From positions 132,266-196,265 of the forward strand of contig NZ_KE392226.1 in the NCBI RefSeq assembly GCF_000439085.1: DNA of 64,000 nt, read 5' to 3'. The translations under genes and the position numbers were made by a program. A model generated the notes under the pieces. That model saw nothing but the letters and a program-made list of their open reading frames with translations. It did not search any database and was not told the origin of the DNA. Every line of letters starts with the position of its first letter. Position 1 is the first letter of the stretch. The stretch is from Leminorella grimontii ATCC 33999 = DSM 5078 (lineage in GTDB: Bacteria > Pseudomonadota > Gammaproteobacteria > Enterobacterales > Enterobacteriaceae). This document shows, in pieces, positions 37,864 through 48,249 of the stretch.

Positions 37864-38519
37864 ATCCCTATTTCGGGTTTTTCATTCGAATGGCGCATGT
37901 TGACGCGTTGCGCTTTCCCTTCGATAGCCTCGGTATCAACATAACCAACTAATATTAATGAACTTATTTTCATTACCCTTGTTCATGTATATCGATTTTA
38001 TGGGGTTTCAACATTTTTGAATTTGGTTAATTTGAGTTATTAACATTTTTAAAGTAAATAAGATCATATTTAATGATTATTTTGTAGACACTTCGCCATT
38101 TATTATGTTGTGTTAATTTCCTGCGTTAGCTTCTAGGGATTCCCCCTGTTATCCAAATTTAATTCTAATAATTATCTACATTTTGAACTTAACGATTGTG
38201 AGTTTTTAGTGTAACCTTTTGCTATAAACACCCATGCCTTACAAGTTATTTATTTGGAGTAAATTTTCATAACATATTGTATTTTTGTAAATTCAATGGG
38301 TTTTGTGGGATTTGTTTCATATTGATTTCAGGGTTATTGTTTGCCATTTTAAGGTATTAGGTGGTGATTCAAATAACTTATCTTATTTTTATAAGTAATG
38401 AGTAATGTCGATGTTATTTGTGGAATGAAAATAAAAATTAATTTTAACAAATAGATGCGTTGAATAACGGTACGCTTGCGTGCAACGCTTTTTATCAGAA
38501 ACAGGGACGTTTGTTCATC
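37864..38519 (+). promoter_or_regulatory. Leader region of the first autotransporter gene
   Basis: A 656-nt, very AT-rich region without a convincing gene. TATAAACACCCATGCCTTA at 38223-38241 recurs upstream of the second autotransporter at nearly the same distance from the start codon (297 versus 299 nt). The last 80 nt (TTTTAACAA, then TGCGTTGAATAAC, then CAGAAACAGG) are also shared. This suggests a promoter near 38223 and a long conserved 5' leader. Confidence 0.5.
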
Positions 38520-41375
38520 ATGAGTTATTTTACTATCAGGGAACAGGATGGTACTGTTTCCGCATTTTCTCACCGCCGTTTTTCAACGAAGCCAGCGATA
38601 ATCTTTCAACGTTCAATGCTTGCCATATGTCTGGGGCTAGCCTGTGGCGCCGCTAGCGCTAGGGAACTTACCTCAACGGTAACCTGCGCTAATACGCCAG
38701 ACTGTAGTCCTACCCTTCAGAATGGGGACACGATCGCGGTTAAAAACCAAAGCGGCCTCAATATGTATGGGACTAGCCAGCGAAGCTTTTCGAACTTAAC
38801 GATCGGCATGGACGTTGATGGGAGATATATAAGTCACGGGATACAAAACTCGGGAGGCGACCTGGTTTTATCCGATTCTGTGATTAACGCAAAGTTCAGC
38901 GATGATATTGACGAGCTGAATACCAACGCTGTAAGCGTCAAAACCTCCGGTTCGAACGGCAGTACGGTTCTTAACAACGTAGATATCAATCTTGATACCT
39001 GGGAAGGGGATGACGCCCAGCTTAGGGAGGGGATTGGGAAATATGTAGCGATTAACGTGATGGCATCGCGAGGCGGAGCACCTGCCCTGGAAGCGACGAA
39101 TACGGACATTGTCGTTAACGATTATTACGGCTATGTTTGGAATAACGGCACGAAATATTCTACGTATACCGGCGTCGGCATCAAGCTCCAGCAGGGGGAC
39201 GTTAGGTATCACGGCGGTTCCATTACCGTTAACGGCGACGAAGGCATGGGCATTTGGATTACTCCCTGGCTTGGCGATTCGAGGAACGAGGGGCTTTCTT
39301 CTCTTTATATCGATGGTGGTACAAAAATAACCGTTACCGGCTGGAATGCCCTAGGAATTGGGCAGTATGACGGAAACGACGTTACTCTCGGCGATGCGGC
39401 AGCCGGAAAACAGGGCGCCGACATTCTGGTTCAGGGGGAAAACAGTATCGCGTATGTGAGCGCCTCAACGGGAATGACGAATCGATTTTCCTTTGCTAAT
39501 AGCTCACTCACCGCCCAGCAGAACCCCGATAATCTCGGCTATTCGACGACCGGCATTTTTGTATCGGGCGGTGATTTTGAAGGCGTTTTGGATAATACAA
39601 AGATCACTGCGGACGACGCGCTTTATGTTCAGAGGTCTTATAGCTGTACGTATGAAGGGGTGTATCAAACCTTCTATTCCAAAAACGTTAGTATGCAGGT
39701 AAAAAACGGTTCACAGCTGCTAGGAAACGTTAAAGTACAGGATTACTCCAACAGCGTGACGGTGCTGAACATGGACTTGAGCCAGAATTCCTGGCTTAAG
39801 GGCGCCGTCAATGCCTACAGTGGAAACAAGACTGTTTATAACAGTTCAACAACCATTAACCTTTCTCTGGATGACACCAGCGCATGGACGCTTACGGATA
39901 GCTCTGAAGTGGACCGGCTGGCAAACTCGGGCAGCGTTATTTTTGCTGATAACGACAGCAACGGCGCATTCAGTAAGCTGACGGTGCATGAATACGTCGG
40001 CGGCGGCAATATGACTTTTAATGCGGACGTTTCTACCGCAAATCACGGCAGCAACCGGCTGATTCTGGACGGTGCACTGGCAACGCCTCAGCAGGTGACA
40101 AAGGTCAGCGTTAACGGCAAGGGCTATAACTCCGACAGCATCGACTACGGCGCCATGATGTTAGTCGATGCTCAAAACGGCGCGACGACGGCGGAAGGCG
40201 ATTTTATCTTTAATACCGCCGCCAGAAATTACAACCACGACGGCACGGATACGGTAGCCATCGGGGCTTATAACTACAGTTTGGTGCGCGGCAACGGATC
40301 GGCCGATGAAAACGACTGGTATTTAAGCTACGCCTCTACGTCGCCAACGCCGCCGGAACCAACGCCGGATCCAGATCCAACGCCAGACCCGGACCCAGCG
40401 CCGGTTCCCGATCCTACACCGACTCCGTCGGACCACAACGTGCGGCCCGATGCCGGCGCCTATTTGGGCAACCAGCTGATTGCCCAGTCGATGTTTACCA
40501 TAACGCTGCACGATCGCCGCAGCTATAACGATACCGACGGTCAGGGCGTCAGTAGCGGTGATGAGCATACTCAGGCGCTGTGGATGCGGTTGGATACGAA
40601 GAGTGCTAACGACTACAGCGCGGCGGATGGCCGAGTCGGCTTTGACGTCGACGCCACGGTGTTCCAATTAGGTGGCGACGTGGTGAACCAAAAAACCGAC
40701 AGCGGCCAGTTTATTCTGGGCGTTATGGGCGGTTACGGCCATGCTAAAACCGATTCGCATTCCAAAACCAACGGCCAGCGCGTAAGCGCCGACGGCAAAG
40801 TGGATGGCTATAACGTTGGCCTGTACGGCACCTGGTATGCGAATGCGGAAGCGCAGCAGGGGCTGTATGTGGATAGCTGGCTTCAGTACGCGTGGTTTGA
40901 CAACAGGGTGAATGGCGCTTTGGCCAGTACCGATAAGTATGATTCCACTAACTGGGCGTTCTCGATAGAGACCGGCTATGCGTGGCAGCCGGAAGAAAGC
41001 GTGATGTTGGAACCGCAGGCGCAGGTAATATTCAACCGCTATGATGCCGACAGCCACTATGACGGCGGCGGTACGCGCGTGCGCACTAAGGACAGCGGCG
41101 ATTTTACCAGCCGTCTGGGCGTTCGCGCCTCCGGCACTGAACGAGTGCAGCCCTATGCGGAAATCAACTGGTGGCATTACGAGGGCGACAACAGCGTTTG
41201 GATGAACCGCGACAGCGTTTCAATGAAAAACCAGAGCAACATATATGAAGGAAAGCTGGGGATCCAGGGAAAGGTGACGCCGAAGCTGCACGTTTGGGCT
41301 GAGATCTCGACGCAGCTTGGCAGCGGCGATTTTGACGCTTACGGCGGCGCCGTAGGGATTAACTATCGTTGGTAA
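38520..41375 (+). CDS. Autotransporter (type Va) with beta-helix passenger, copy 1
   Basis: 951 residues from ATG 38520; a TTG at 38460 would extend the frame but has no counterpart in copy 2. An extended signal region (about 47 residues; hydrophobic core MLAICLGLACGAASA) is followed by a passenger rich in Asn, Ser and Gly with regular strand-like repeats, typical of a right-handed beta-helix. A cysteine pair lies close to its start. A Pro/Asp linker (about residues 606-640) precedes a C-terminal beta-barrel of about 310 residues ending in YRW. The barrel should insert in the outer membrane and display the passenger. Adhesion is likely by family, but the ligand is unknown. Confidence 0.9.
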   Translation: MSYFTIREQDGTVSAFSHRRFSTKPAIIFQRSMLAICLGLACGAASARELTSTVTCANTPDCSPTLQNGDTIAVKNQSGLNMYGTSQRSFSNLTIGMDVDGRYISHGIQNSGGDLVLSDSVINAKFSDDIDELNTNAVSVKTSGSNGSTVLNNVDINLDTWEGDDAQLREGIGKYVAINVMASRGGAPALEATNTDIVVNDYYGYVWNNGTKYSTYTGVGIKLQQGDVRYHGGSITVNGDEGMGIWITPWLGDSRNEGLSSLYIDGGTKITVTGWNALGIGQYDGNDVTLGDAAAGKQGADILVQGENSIAYVSASTGMTNRFSFANSSLTAQQNPDNLGYSTTGIFVSGGDFEGVLDNTKITADDALYVQRSYSCTYEGVYQTFYSKNVSMQVKNGSQLLGNVKVQDYSNSVTVLNMDLSQNSWLKGAVNAYSGNKTVYNSSTTINLSLDDTSAWTLTDSSEVDRLANSGSVIFADNDSNGAFSKLTVHEYVGGGNMTFNADVSTANHGSNRLILDGALATPQQVTKVSVNGKGYNSDSIDYGAMMLVDAQNGATTAEGDFIFNTAARNYNHDGTDTVAIGAYNYSLVRGNGSADENDWYLSYASTSPTPPEPTPDPDPTPDPDPAPVPDPTPTPSDHNVRPDAGAYLGNQLIAQSMFTITLHDRRSYNDTDGQGVSSGDEHTQALWMRLDTKSANDYSAADGRVGFDVDATVFQLGGDVVNQKTDSGQFILGVMGGYGHAKTDSHSKTNGQRVSADGKVDGYNVGLYGTWYANAEAQQGLYVDSWLQYAWFDNRVNGALASTDKYDSTNWAFSIETGYAWQPEESVMLEPQAQVIFNRYDADSHYDGGGTRVRTKDSGDFTSRLGVRASGTERVQPYAEINWWHYEGDNSVWMNRDSVSMKNQSNIYEGKLGIQGKVTPKLHVWAEISTQLGSGDFDAYGGAVGINYRW

Positions 41376-41413
41376 TCTTGGGCGATAAAGCGATAGCCCT
41401 ATCTTAAATAATG

Positions 41414-41447
41414 CCCGAATGGCGCGCTGCCGTTCGGGTATTTTTTT
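41414..41447 (+). terminator. Intrinsic terminator after autotransporter copy 1
   Basis: CCCGAATGGC (41414-41423) / GCCGTTCGGG (41429-41438) with one wobble, then TATTTTTTT. It separates the two autotransporter genes into individual transcripts. Confidence 0.9.
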
Positions 41448-42136
41448 CAATATGCGCCGAGGCTGATAGAACGGGGAGCGTTGAACGAAACGCCGTTTTT
41501 GATCGCTTTTCCCTGTAGGCATAGAATTTCGTTAGCGGGTGCGCGCTTTCAGTATTTTAACCTGATAATTTTTATCCGTTAATCTTTTTTCCTTCCTTAT
41601 TGGCGGTCTTTGACAGCGTTTAATTCCCATAATGTTTCTGGAAGTTAATGAATAAATATTTTTAAATTGAATTTAATAATATTTAGCAACCTGTTTGTAT
41701 ATGTTTTAATTTATTCTTGGTTGTGTGATTAATTTTGGTTTATCCAATTGGTTGTATCTTAATTGGTGGTGTTTGGTACTATTTTTTGTTGATATTTCAG
41801 ACTTAACATCTGGTGATTTTTGATGTAGCATTCCTTGTATAAACACCCTTGCCTTATTTTTGATTTTTTTCTTTTAATGCTAGTTAATTCATTGTTATTA
41901 AATAGGGCGTGGTTTTGTAGTGGCCTGTTTGGTTTGAATGATGCTGGTTGTCTTATCGGCGAATAATGCTCATTGCTGTAATGGCATAATAATATTATTC
42001 ATTTTTATATGAAATGAATAATGGCCAGCCTTAATTATAAAAACGAAACTGAAAATAAATTTTAACAAGCGGGTGCGTTGAATAACATTAAGTCAACGCA
42101 GGATACTTCTTACCAGAAACAGGACGTTCGTATACC
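41448..42136 (+). promoter_or_regulatory. Leader region of the second autotransporter gene
   Basis: 689 nt, AT-rich, no gene. It repeats features of the region upstream of copy 1: TATAAACACCCTTGCCTTA at 41838-41856 and the terminal segment with TTTTAACAA, TGCGTTGAATAAC and CAGAAACAGGACGT just before the ATG. A small inverted repeat ATTATTCATTT/AAATGAATAAT lies at about 41993-42021. Confidence 0.5.
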
Positions 42137-45007
42137 ATGAGTCATTGTACCAATAGGGAACAGGACCGTAGTTTTCCTTCGTTTCCTTTTCGCCGCTTTT
42201 CAAAAAAGCCTGCGATAACCTTTCCTCGCTCGATGCTTGCCTTATGTCTAGGGCTGGTTGGTAACGGTGTTAATGCCGAAGAGTTTTCTTCAACGATAGT
42301 CTGCGCTTATTCAACGGAATGCAGCGACGATCTTAAAGATGGCGATACCATTACGGTAGAAAATGAGGGCGGTCTCTATATGTATGGCTGGAGCCAAAGA
42401 GACTTTTCTCACCTGATAATCAACCTGGATGCTGACGAAGAGGCCGGAAATTACGCCGTAAAAAATACTGGCGGAGATTTGGTCTTATCAGACTCTGTGA
42501 TTAACGCCAGATTTAGCGACGATATTGATCCTCTGAATTCTGCTGCCTTAGGCGTTTTTACCATAGTGTTTGACGGCAGTACGACGCTTCATAACGTCGA
42601 TATCAACGTTGGTTCCTGGGAAGGCGCCGACGGTGATATCACTATCGGCGTAGGCCCTTTCGTTGGGATTAGCGTCATGGCCGCGCGCGCGACCAAGCCC
42701 GCTCTCGAGGCAACGAATACAAATATTGTCATTAATGATTTCTATGGCAACTACTGGACAGACAACGCCGGATATTCAACATACTCAGGCATCGGTATTA
42801 GGCTTCTACAGGGTGACGTTCAGTATCACGGCGGCGCTATTACCGTTAACGGCGACGGCGGGATAGGCATTCGGATCGACCCCCGATTTGACGACGCGCG
42901 AGATGAGGGGATCTCCTCGCTTTACGTCGATGACGGTACGAAAATTACCGTTACCGGCTGGGGCGCGCGCGGGATTGAACAATATAACGGAAATAACGTT
43001 GTCCTTGGCGATGCCGCTTCAGGCAGGCAGGGGGCGGACATTTTGGTCAGAGGGGAGAGCAGCATCGCTTTTACCAGCGCTTCTGCCGGTATGACCAACC
43101 GCTTTTCTTTCGCTAACAGTACGCTGATGGCCGAAGATAACCCCGATGCCCCTCTCTACGCTACGACGGGCATCTTTTTGAGCGGGGGCGATTTTCAGGG
43201 CGTATTGGATAACACTACGGTAACGGCCGATAACGCGCTGTATGTCGCTGACCACTATAGCAGTACATACGATAGCGTATACCAGACGTTCTATACCGAT
43301 GACGTCAACATTACGGTTAAGAATAATTCGGCATTAACCGGCAACGTTAGGATTGATGACAACCCGGCGAGTACGACGGTGCTAAATATGGACTTCAGCG
43401 CTAATTCTCTGCTTAACGGCGCCGTTAACGCCTATGCCGGTGATAGCATCGTCTATAACAGTTCAACGATAGTTAACCTTTCTTTTGACGATACCAGCCG
43501 TTGGACGGTTACCGGCAGCTCTGAAGTGGATCGGCTGGCAAATGCGGGCAACGTTATTTTTGCTGATAACGACAGCGGCGGCGTATTCAATACCCTGACG
43601 GTGCATGAATATGTCGGCGGCGGCAACATCACCTTTAACGCCGATGTCTCAACTGAAAACCACGGCAGCAACCGGCTGATTCTGGACGGCGCATCGGCGA
43701 CGCCTCAGCAGACGACGAAGGTCAGCATCAACGGTAAGGGCTATAACTCCGACAGCATCGACTACGGCGCACTTATGTTGGTTGACGCTCAAAACGGCGC
43801 GATAACGGCGGAAGGCGATTTTGTCTTTAATGCCGCGGCCAGCAACTACAATCACGACGGTACGGATACGGTAGCTATCGGCGCCTATAACTACAATCTG
43901 GTGCGCGGTGACGGAACTGACGATAAAAACGACTGGTATCTGAGCTATGCCTCAACGTCGTCGGAACCGATGCCAACGCCCGAGCCGGATCCGACACCGG
44001 ACCCGATCCCAGACTCGGAGCCCGTCCCGAACCCGGAACCTGCGCCAATCCCAACTCCGTCAGACTATAACGTACGACCGGATGCCGGCGCCTATTTGGG
44101 CAACCAGCTGATTGCCCAGTCGATGTTTACCACGGCGCTGCACGATCGCCGCACTAACAACAGTACCGCGGGGCAGGGCGTCAGCAGCGGTGACGACGCC
44201 ACTCAGGCGATGTGGATGAGGCTGGATGAGCAAAACGCCAACGGCTACAGCGCGGCGGGCGGCCGAATCGATTTTGACGTTGACTCTACCGTGTTCCAAC
44301 TGGGAGGGGACGTGCTGAACCAACAAACCGGCAGCGGCCGGTTTATTCTGGGCGTCATGGGCGGCTACGGCCACGCTAAAACCGATTCGCATTCTAAAAC
44401 TAACGGCCAGCGCGTAAGCGCGGACGGCAAGGTAGACGGTTATAACGCAGGCCTGTACGGGACCTGGTTTGCTGACGCAGAAGCAAAGCGCGGACTATAT
44501 GTGAACAGCTGGCTTCAGTATTCATGGTTTAATAATGAGGTCAGCGGCGCGCTGTCCAGCTCTGATAAGTACGACTCAACCAACTGGGCGTTCTCGGTAG
44601 AAACGGGCTATGCGTGGCAGCCGGTTGAAAGCCTGATGGTGGAACCGCAGGCGCAGGCGATATTTAACCGCTATGACGCCGATGACCACTATGACGGCGG
44701 CGGTACGCGCATACGCACCAAGGACAGCGGCGGTTTCACCGGCCGGTTGGGGCTTCGCGCATCCGGTACTGCGCTCGTGCAGCCCTATGCGGAAGTTAGC
44801 TGGTGGCGCCATGAGGGAGACAACGGCGTCTGGATGAACCGCGACAGCGTTTCAATGGACAACCAGAAGAACCTGTACGAAGCGAAGCTGGGGATTCAGG
44901 GAAAGGTGACGCCGAAGCTGAACGTTTGGGCTGAAGCCTCAACGCGGCAGGGGAGCGGTGATTTCGCAAGCTATGGCGGTGCGATGGGCGTAACCTATCG
45001 CTGGTAA
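42137..45007 (+). CDS. Autotransporter (type Va) with beta-helix passenger, copy 2
   Basis: 956 residues, clearly paralogous to copy 1 along its whole length. The barrel and the C-terminal passenger (for example VDRLAN-GNVIFADNDS, YVGGGN-TFNADVST) are most similar, and the central passenger is more divergent. Signal region of 47 residues ending VNA; N-terminal Cys pair; Pro/Glu-rich linker at about 606-642; barrel ending TYRW. It would be displayed on the outer membrane. The linker differs in sequence and length from copy 1. Confidence 0.9.
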   Translation: MSHCTNREQDRSFPSFPFRRFSKKPAITFPRSMLALCLGLVGNGVNAEEFSSTIVCAYSTECSDDLKDGDTITVENEGGLYMYGWSQRDFSHLIINLDADEEAGNYAVKNTGGDLVLSDSVINARFSDDIDPLNSAALGVFTIVFDGSTTLHNVDINVGSWEGADGDITIGVGPFVGISVMAARATKPALEATNTNIVINDFYGNYWTDNAGYSTYSGIGIRLLQGDVQYHGGAITVNGDGGIGIRIDPRFDDARDEGISSLYVDDGTKITVTGWGARGIEQYNGNNVVLGDAASGRQGADILVRGESSIAFTSASAGMTNRFSFANSTLMAEDNPDAPLYATTGIFLSGGDFQGVLDNTTVTADNALYVADHYSSTYDSVYQTFYTDDVNITVKNNSALTGNVRIDDNPASTTVLNMDFSANSLLNGAVNAYAGDSIVYNSSTIVNLSFDDTSRWTVTGSSEVDRLANAGNVIFADNDSGGVFNTLTVHEYVGGGNITFNADVSTENHGSNRLILDGASATPQQTTKVSINGKGYNSDSIDYGALMLVDAQNGAITAEGDFVFNAAASNYNHDGTDTVAIGAYNYNLVRGDGTDDKNDWYLSYASTSSEPMPTPEPDPTPDPIPDSEPVPNPEPAPIPTPSDYNVRPDAGAYLGNQLIAQSMFTTALHDRRTNNSTAGQGVSSGDDATQAMWMRLDEQNANGYSAAGGRIDFDVDSTVFQLGGDVLNQQTGSGRFILGVMGGYGHAKTDSHSKTNGQRVSADGKVDGYNAGLYGTWFADAEAKRGLYVNSWLQYSWFNNEVSGALSSSDKYDSTNWAFSVETGYAWQPVESLMVEPQAQAIFNRYDADDHYDGGGTRIRTKDSGGFTGRLGLRASGTALVQPYAEVSWWRHEGDNGVWMNRDSVSMDNQKNLYEAKLGIQGKVTPKLNVWAEASTRQGSGDFASYGGAMGVTYRW

Positions 45008-45045
45008 TTTATCGTTATTAGTTTGATAACCCGTTGTTAAATAAA

Positions 45046-45080
45046 GCCCGGAGCGTCATATTGCGTTCCGGGCATTTTTT
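45046..45080 (+). terminator. Intrinsic terminator after autotransporter copy 2
   Basis: GCCCGGAGCG (45046-45055) / CGTTCCGGGC (45064-45073) with one wobble, followed by ATTTTTT. It insulates lon from the inserted genes. Confidence 0.9.
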
Positions 45081-45092
45081 CTCTTTATGTAC

Positions 45093-45121
45093 GGTTGAAT
45101 GTCGATCCGTCGTCCCCATAT
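45093..45121 (+). promoter_or_regulatory. Heat-shock (sigma-32-type) promoter of lon
   Basis: GGTTGAAT (45093-45100), 13-nt spacer, CCCCATAT (45114-45121) fits the sigma-32 consensus CTTGAAA-N13-15-CCCCATNT. It lies about 80 nt before the lon start, so lon keeps its own stress-inducible promoter. Confidence 0.75.
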
Positions 45122-45201
45122 ACTCTTCATGTATTACGCAATTAGCGTATCCCACTTTTCATCGACAGCCCGTCGGTGAAAACGAACAAAGAGAGAGTTC
45201 T

Positions 45202-47568
45202 ATGAGTGTTGAGCGTTCCGAACGCATTGAAATCCCTGCGCTGCCTTTAAGAGACGTGGTGGTCTATCCACACATGGTGATCCCGCTTTTTGTCGGCAGA
45301 GAGAAGTCTATCCGTTGTCTTGAAGCGGCGATGGAACAAGATAAAAAGGTTTTGATGGTCGCCCAGAAGGACGCCACCATGGACGAACCCGGCGTGAACG
45401 ATCTGTTTACTGTAGGAACCGTCGCCTCTATTTTACAAATGCTGAAGCTGCCGGACGGTACGGTAAAAGTGCTGGTGGAAGGCTTACAGCGCGCGAAGGT
45501 GACAACCCTGAGCGATAACGGCGAGCATTTCTCCGCACAGGCTGAGTACCTGCCGAGCGTCGGGCTTGACGAGCAGGAGCAGGAAGTGCTGATCCGCACT
45601 GCTATCAATCAGTTTGACGGCTATATCAAGCTGAACAAGAAGATCCCGCCGGAAGTGCTGACTTCGCTAAACGGCATAGAAGATCCGGCTCGCTTGGCCG
45701 ATACCATCGCGGCGCACATGTCGCTCAAGCTTAGCGACAAGCAAACGGTGCTTGAAATGGTCGACATTGGGGAGCGTTTAGAATTCCTGATGGCGATGAT
45801 GGAGTCTGAAATCGATCTGCTGCAGGTGGAAAAGCGCATTCGCAACCGCGTGAAAAAACAGATGGAAAAAAGCCAGCGCGAGTACTATCTAAACGAACAG
45901 ATGAAGGCCATCCAGAAAGAGCTGGGTGAAATGGACGACGCGCCGGACGAAATCGAAACCCTCAAGCGCAAGATCGAAGCGGCCAAAATGCCAAAAGAGG
46001 CGCGGGAGAAAACCGAAGCCGAGCTGCAAAAGCTGAAAATGATGTCGCCGATGTCCGCAGAGGCAACGGTGGTGCGCGGCTACATTGACTGGATGATCCA
46101 GGTGCCGTGGAACGCACGCAGCAAGGTGAAGAAAGACCTTATCAAGGCGCAGGAAGTGCTGGATACTGACCACTACGGTCTGGATCGCGTTAAGGACCGC
46201 ATCCTTGAGTATTTAGCGGTACAAAGCCGAGTGAGCAAAATCAAGGGGCCAATCCTTTGCCTGGTTGGGCCGCCGGGGGTGGGTAAAACCTCTCTGGGGC
46301 AGTCTATCGCCAATGCGACCGGGCGCAAATACGTACGCATGGCGCTGGGCGGCGTGCGCGATGAGGCCGAAATTCGAGGCCACCGCCGCACCTATATCGG
46401 CTCTATGCCGGGCAAGCTGATTCAAAAGATGGCAAAGGTTGGGGTAAAAAACCCGCTGTTCCTGCTGGACGAAATTGACAAAATGTCTTCGGACATGCGC
46501 GGCGATCCGGCTTCTGCGCTGCTGGAGGTATTAGACCCGGAGCAGAATATCGCTTTCAACGACCATTATCTGGAAGTGGATTACGATCTGTCCGACGTGA
46601 TGTTTGTGGCGACCTCTAACTCCATGAACATTCCTGCGCCGCTGCTGGATCGTATGGAAGTGATCCGCCTTTCCGGCTATACGGAAGATGAAAAGCTCAA
46701 TATTGCCAAGCAGCACCTGCTGCCCAAGCAGCTTGAGCGCAACGCGCTGAAGAAGGGCGAACTGGCGGTAGAGGATTCCGCTATCATCGCCATGATTCGC
46801 TACTATACCCGCGAGGCTGGCGTGCGTAGCCTTGAGCGCGAGATTTCCAAAGTTTGCCGTAAAGCGGTGAAAACGCTGTTGATGAATAAAAAAGTCAAGC
46901 ATATCTCCGTCAATGCCGACAATCTGAAGGAGTATCTGGGCGTTCAGCGCTTTGACTACGGTCGCGCCGACAGCGAGAACCGCATTGGGCAGGTGACCGG
47001 CCTGGCCTGGACCGAAGTCGGCGGCGATCTGTTGACGATTGAAACCGCCTGCGTTCCCGGCAAAGGCAAGCTGACCTACACCGGCTCATTGGGCGAGGTC
47101 ATGCAGGAGTCCATTCAGGCGGCGCTGACGGTCGTGCGTGCGCGCGCCGATAAGCTTGGCATCAATGAAGACTTCTATGAGAAGCGCGATATCCACGTTC
47201 ACGTGCCGGAAGGCGCTACGCCGAAAGACGGCCCGAGCGCCGGTACGGCAATGTGCACCGCTTTGGTTTCCTGCCTGACGGGTAATCCGGTACGCGCCGA
47301 CGTAGCGATGACCGGTGAAATTACGCTTCGAGGTCTTGTTCTGCCGATTGGCGGCCTGAAAGAGAAGCTGTTGGCGGCTCACCGTGGCGGCATCAAAACC
47401 GTACTGATCCCGGCGGAAAACAAGCGCGACCTGGAAGAAATTCCGGATAACGTCATTGCCGATTTGGAGATTCACCCGGTAGAACGCATTGAAGAAGTGT
47501 TGGAGATTGCGTTGCAAAACCCGCCGTTCGGGGCCCGTCCGGTGGCCTCCAAGAAGGCAAAAAAGTGA
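45202..47568 (+). CDS. lon: ATP-dependent protease Lon
   Basis: 788 residues from ATG 45202 (GAGAGAG upstream; E. coli 784). An N-terminal substrate-binding LON domain and a coiled-coil middle ([20 protein letters not shown]) are followed by an AAA+ module (Walker A GPPGVGKT, Walker B LFLLDEID). The protease domain has the catalytic dyad Ser679 (PKDGPSAG) and Lys722 ([10 protein letters not shown]), exactly at the E. coli numbers. It degrades misfolded and regulatory proteins. The C-terminal tail is slightly longer and basic. Confidence 0.98.
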   Translation: MSVERSERIEIPALPLRDVVVYPHMVIPLFVGREKSIRCLEAAMEQDKKVLMVAQKDATMDEPGVNDLFTVGTVASILQMLKLPDGTVKVLVEGLQRAKVTTLSDNGEHFSAQAEYLPSVGLDEQEQEVLIRTAINQFDGYIKLNKKIPPEVLTSLNGIEDPARLADTIAAHMSLKLSDKQTVLEMVDIGERLEFLMAMMESEIDLLQVEKRIRNRVKKQMEKSQREYYLNEQMKAIQKELGEMDDAPDEIETLKRKIEAAKMPKEAREKTEAELQKLKMMSPMSAEATVVRGYIDWMIQVPWNARSKVKKDLIKAQEVLDTDHYGLDRVKDRILEYLAVQSRVSKIKGPILCLVGPPGVGKTSLGQSIANATGRKYVRMALGGVRDEAEIRGHRRTYIGSMPGKLIQKMAKVGVKNPLFLLDEIDKMSSDMRGDPASALLEVLDPEQNIAFNDHYLEVDYDLSDVMFVATSNSMNIPAPLLDRMEVIRLSGYTEDEKLNIAKQHLLPKQLERNALKKGELAVEDSAIIAMIRYYTREAGVRSLEREISKVCRKAVKTLLMNKKVKHISVNADNLKEYLGVQRFDYGRADSENRIGQVTGLAWTEVGGDLLTIETACVPGKGKLTYTGSLGEVMQESIQAALTVVRARADKLGINEDFYEKRDIHVHVPEGATPKDGPSAGTAMCTALVSCLTGNPVRADVAMTGEITLRGLVLPIGGLKEKLLAAHRGGIKTVLIPAENKRDLEEIPDNVIADLEIHPVERIEEVLEIALQNPPFGARPVASKKAKK

Positions 47569-47599
47569 CATAGAGCAAGAAATCCAGATAAAACCTACT

Positions 47600-47630
47600 C
47601 TGGCAAGAGATTTCTCTCTTGCCAGTTTTT
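47600..47630 (+). terminator. Intrinsic terminator of lon
   Basis: CTGGCAAGAGA (47600-47610) / TCTCTTGCCAG (47615-47625), a perfect 11-bp stem with a 4-nt loop, then TTTTT. Confidence 0.92.
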
Positions 47631-47751
47631 ATATGTACCGTTAAATTACAGCGTCAGGTTGACATGCTAACGCTTGTTTTATCTGGTGTAACTGTGTCGC
47701 ATCCCTATCAACGAATCAGGGACGACAATTTATCGTAAAGGGGATTTTATA

Positions 47752-48024
47752 GTGAATAAATCACAACTGATCGAACGCATCGCTGCTGGAGCGGATATCT
47801 CTAAAGCAGCCGCCGGCCGTTCATTAGACGCAATCATTGACGCAGTAACTGACGCACTGAAGAACGGCGATCAGGTTTCTCTGGTTGGTTTCGGTTCTTT
47901 CGTAGTTCGCGAGCGTGCAGCTCGTACCGGCCGTAACCCGCAAACCGGCAAAGAAATCAAAATCGCAGCAGCTAAAGTTCCGGCTTTCCGTCCGGGCAAG
48001 GCGCTGAAGGATGCCGTTAACTAA
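47752..48024 (+). CDS. hupB: DNA-binding protein HU-beta
   Basis: 90 residues with the HU/IHF fold: [21 protein letters not shown], the [21 protein letters not shown] beta-arm signature, and the KAL-DAVN end. The start is GTG 47752 with AAAGGGG upstream. HU bends and compacts DNA. It is monocistronic, with terminators on both sides and a TTGACA (47659-47664) in its promoter region. Confidence 0.97.
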   Translation: MNKSQLIERIAAGADISKAAAGRSLDAIIDAVTDALKNGDQVSLVGFGSFVVRERAARTGRNPQTGKEIKIAAAKVPAFRPGKALKDAVN

Positions 48025-48086
48025 GATTTTTCCCGTTTTTGCCCGGTAAAGGCATTACCTTCCGGCAATGAACTGGTAGAATAGGG

Positions 48087-48112
48087 GCGCATCAGTTTGA
48101 TGCGCTTTTTTT
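48087..48112 (+). terminator. Intrinsic terminator of hupB
   Basis: GCGCATCA (48087-48094) / TGATGCGC (48098-48105) with a 3-nt loop and seven T. Confidence 0.9.
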
Positions 48113-48249
48113 ATGCCTTTTTAAAGGGCTATCATAAACTGAAACTTGCGTTGCCCGTCGGGAATATTCCGTAAAACGGCTTTCCGTAGAGTTGGAAGCC
48201 CCGCAGGCGTTTCATGATGTAGACCAATACAGCGGAGAGTTGTCACCCT

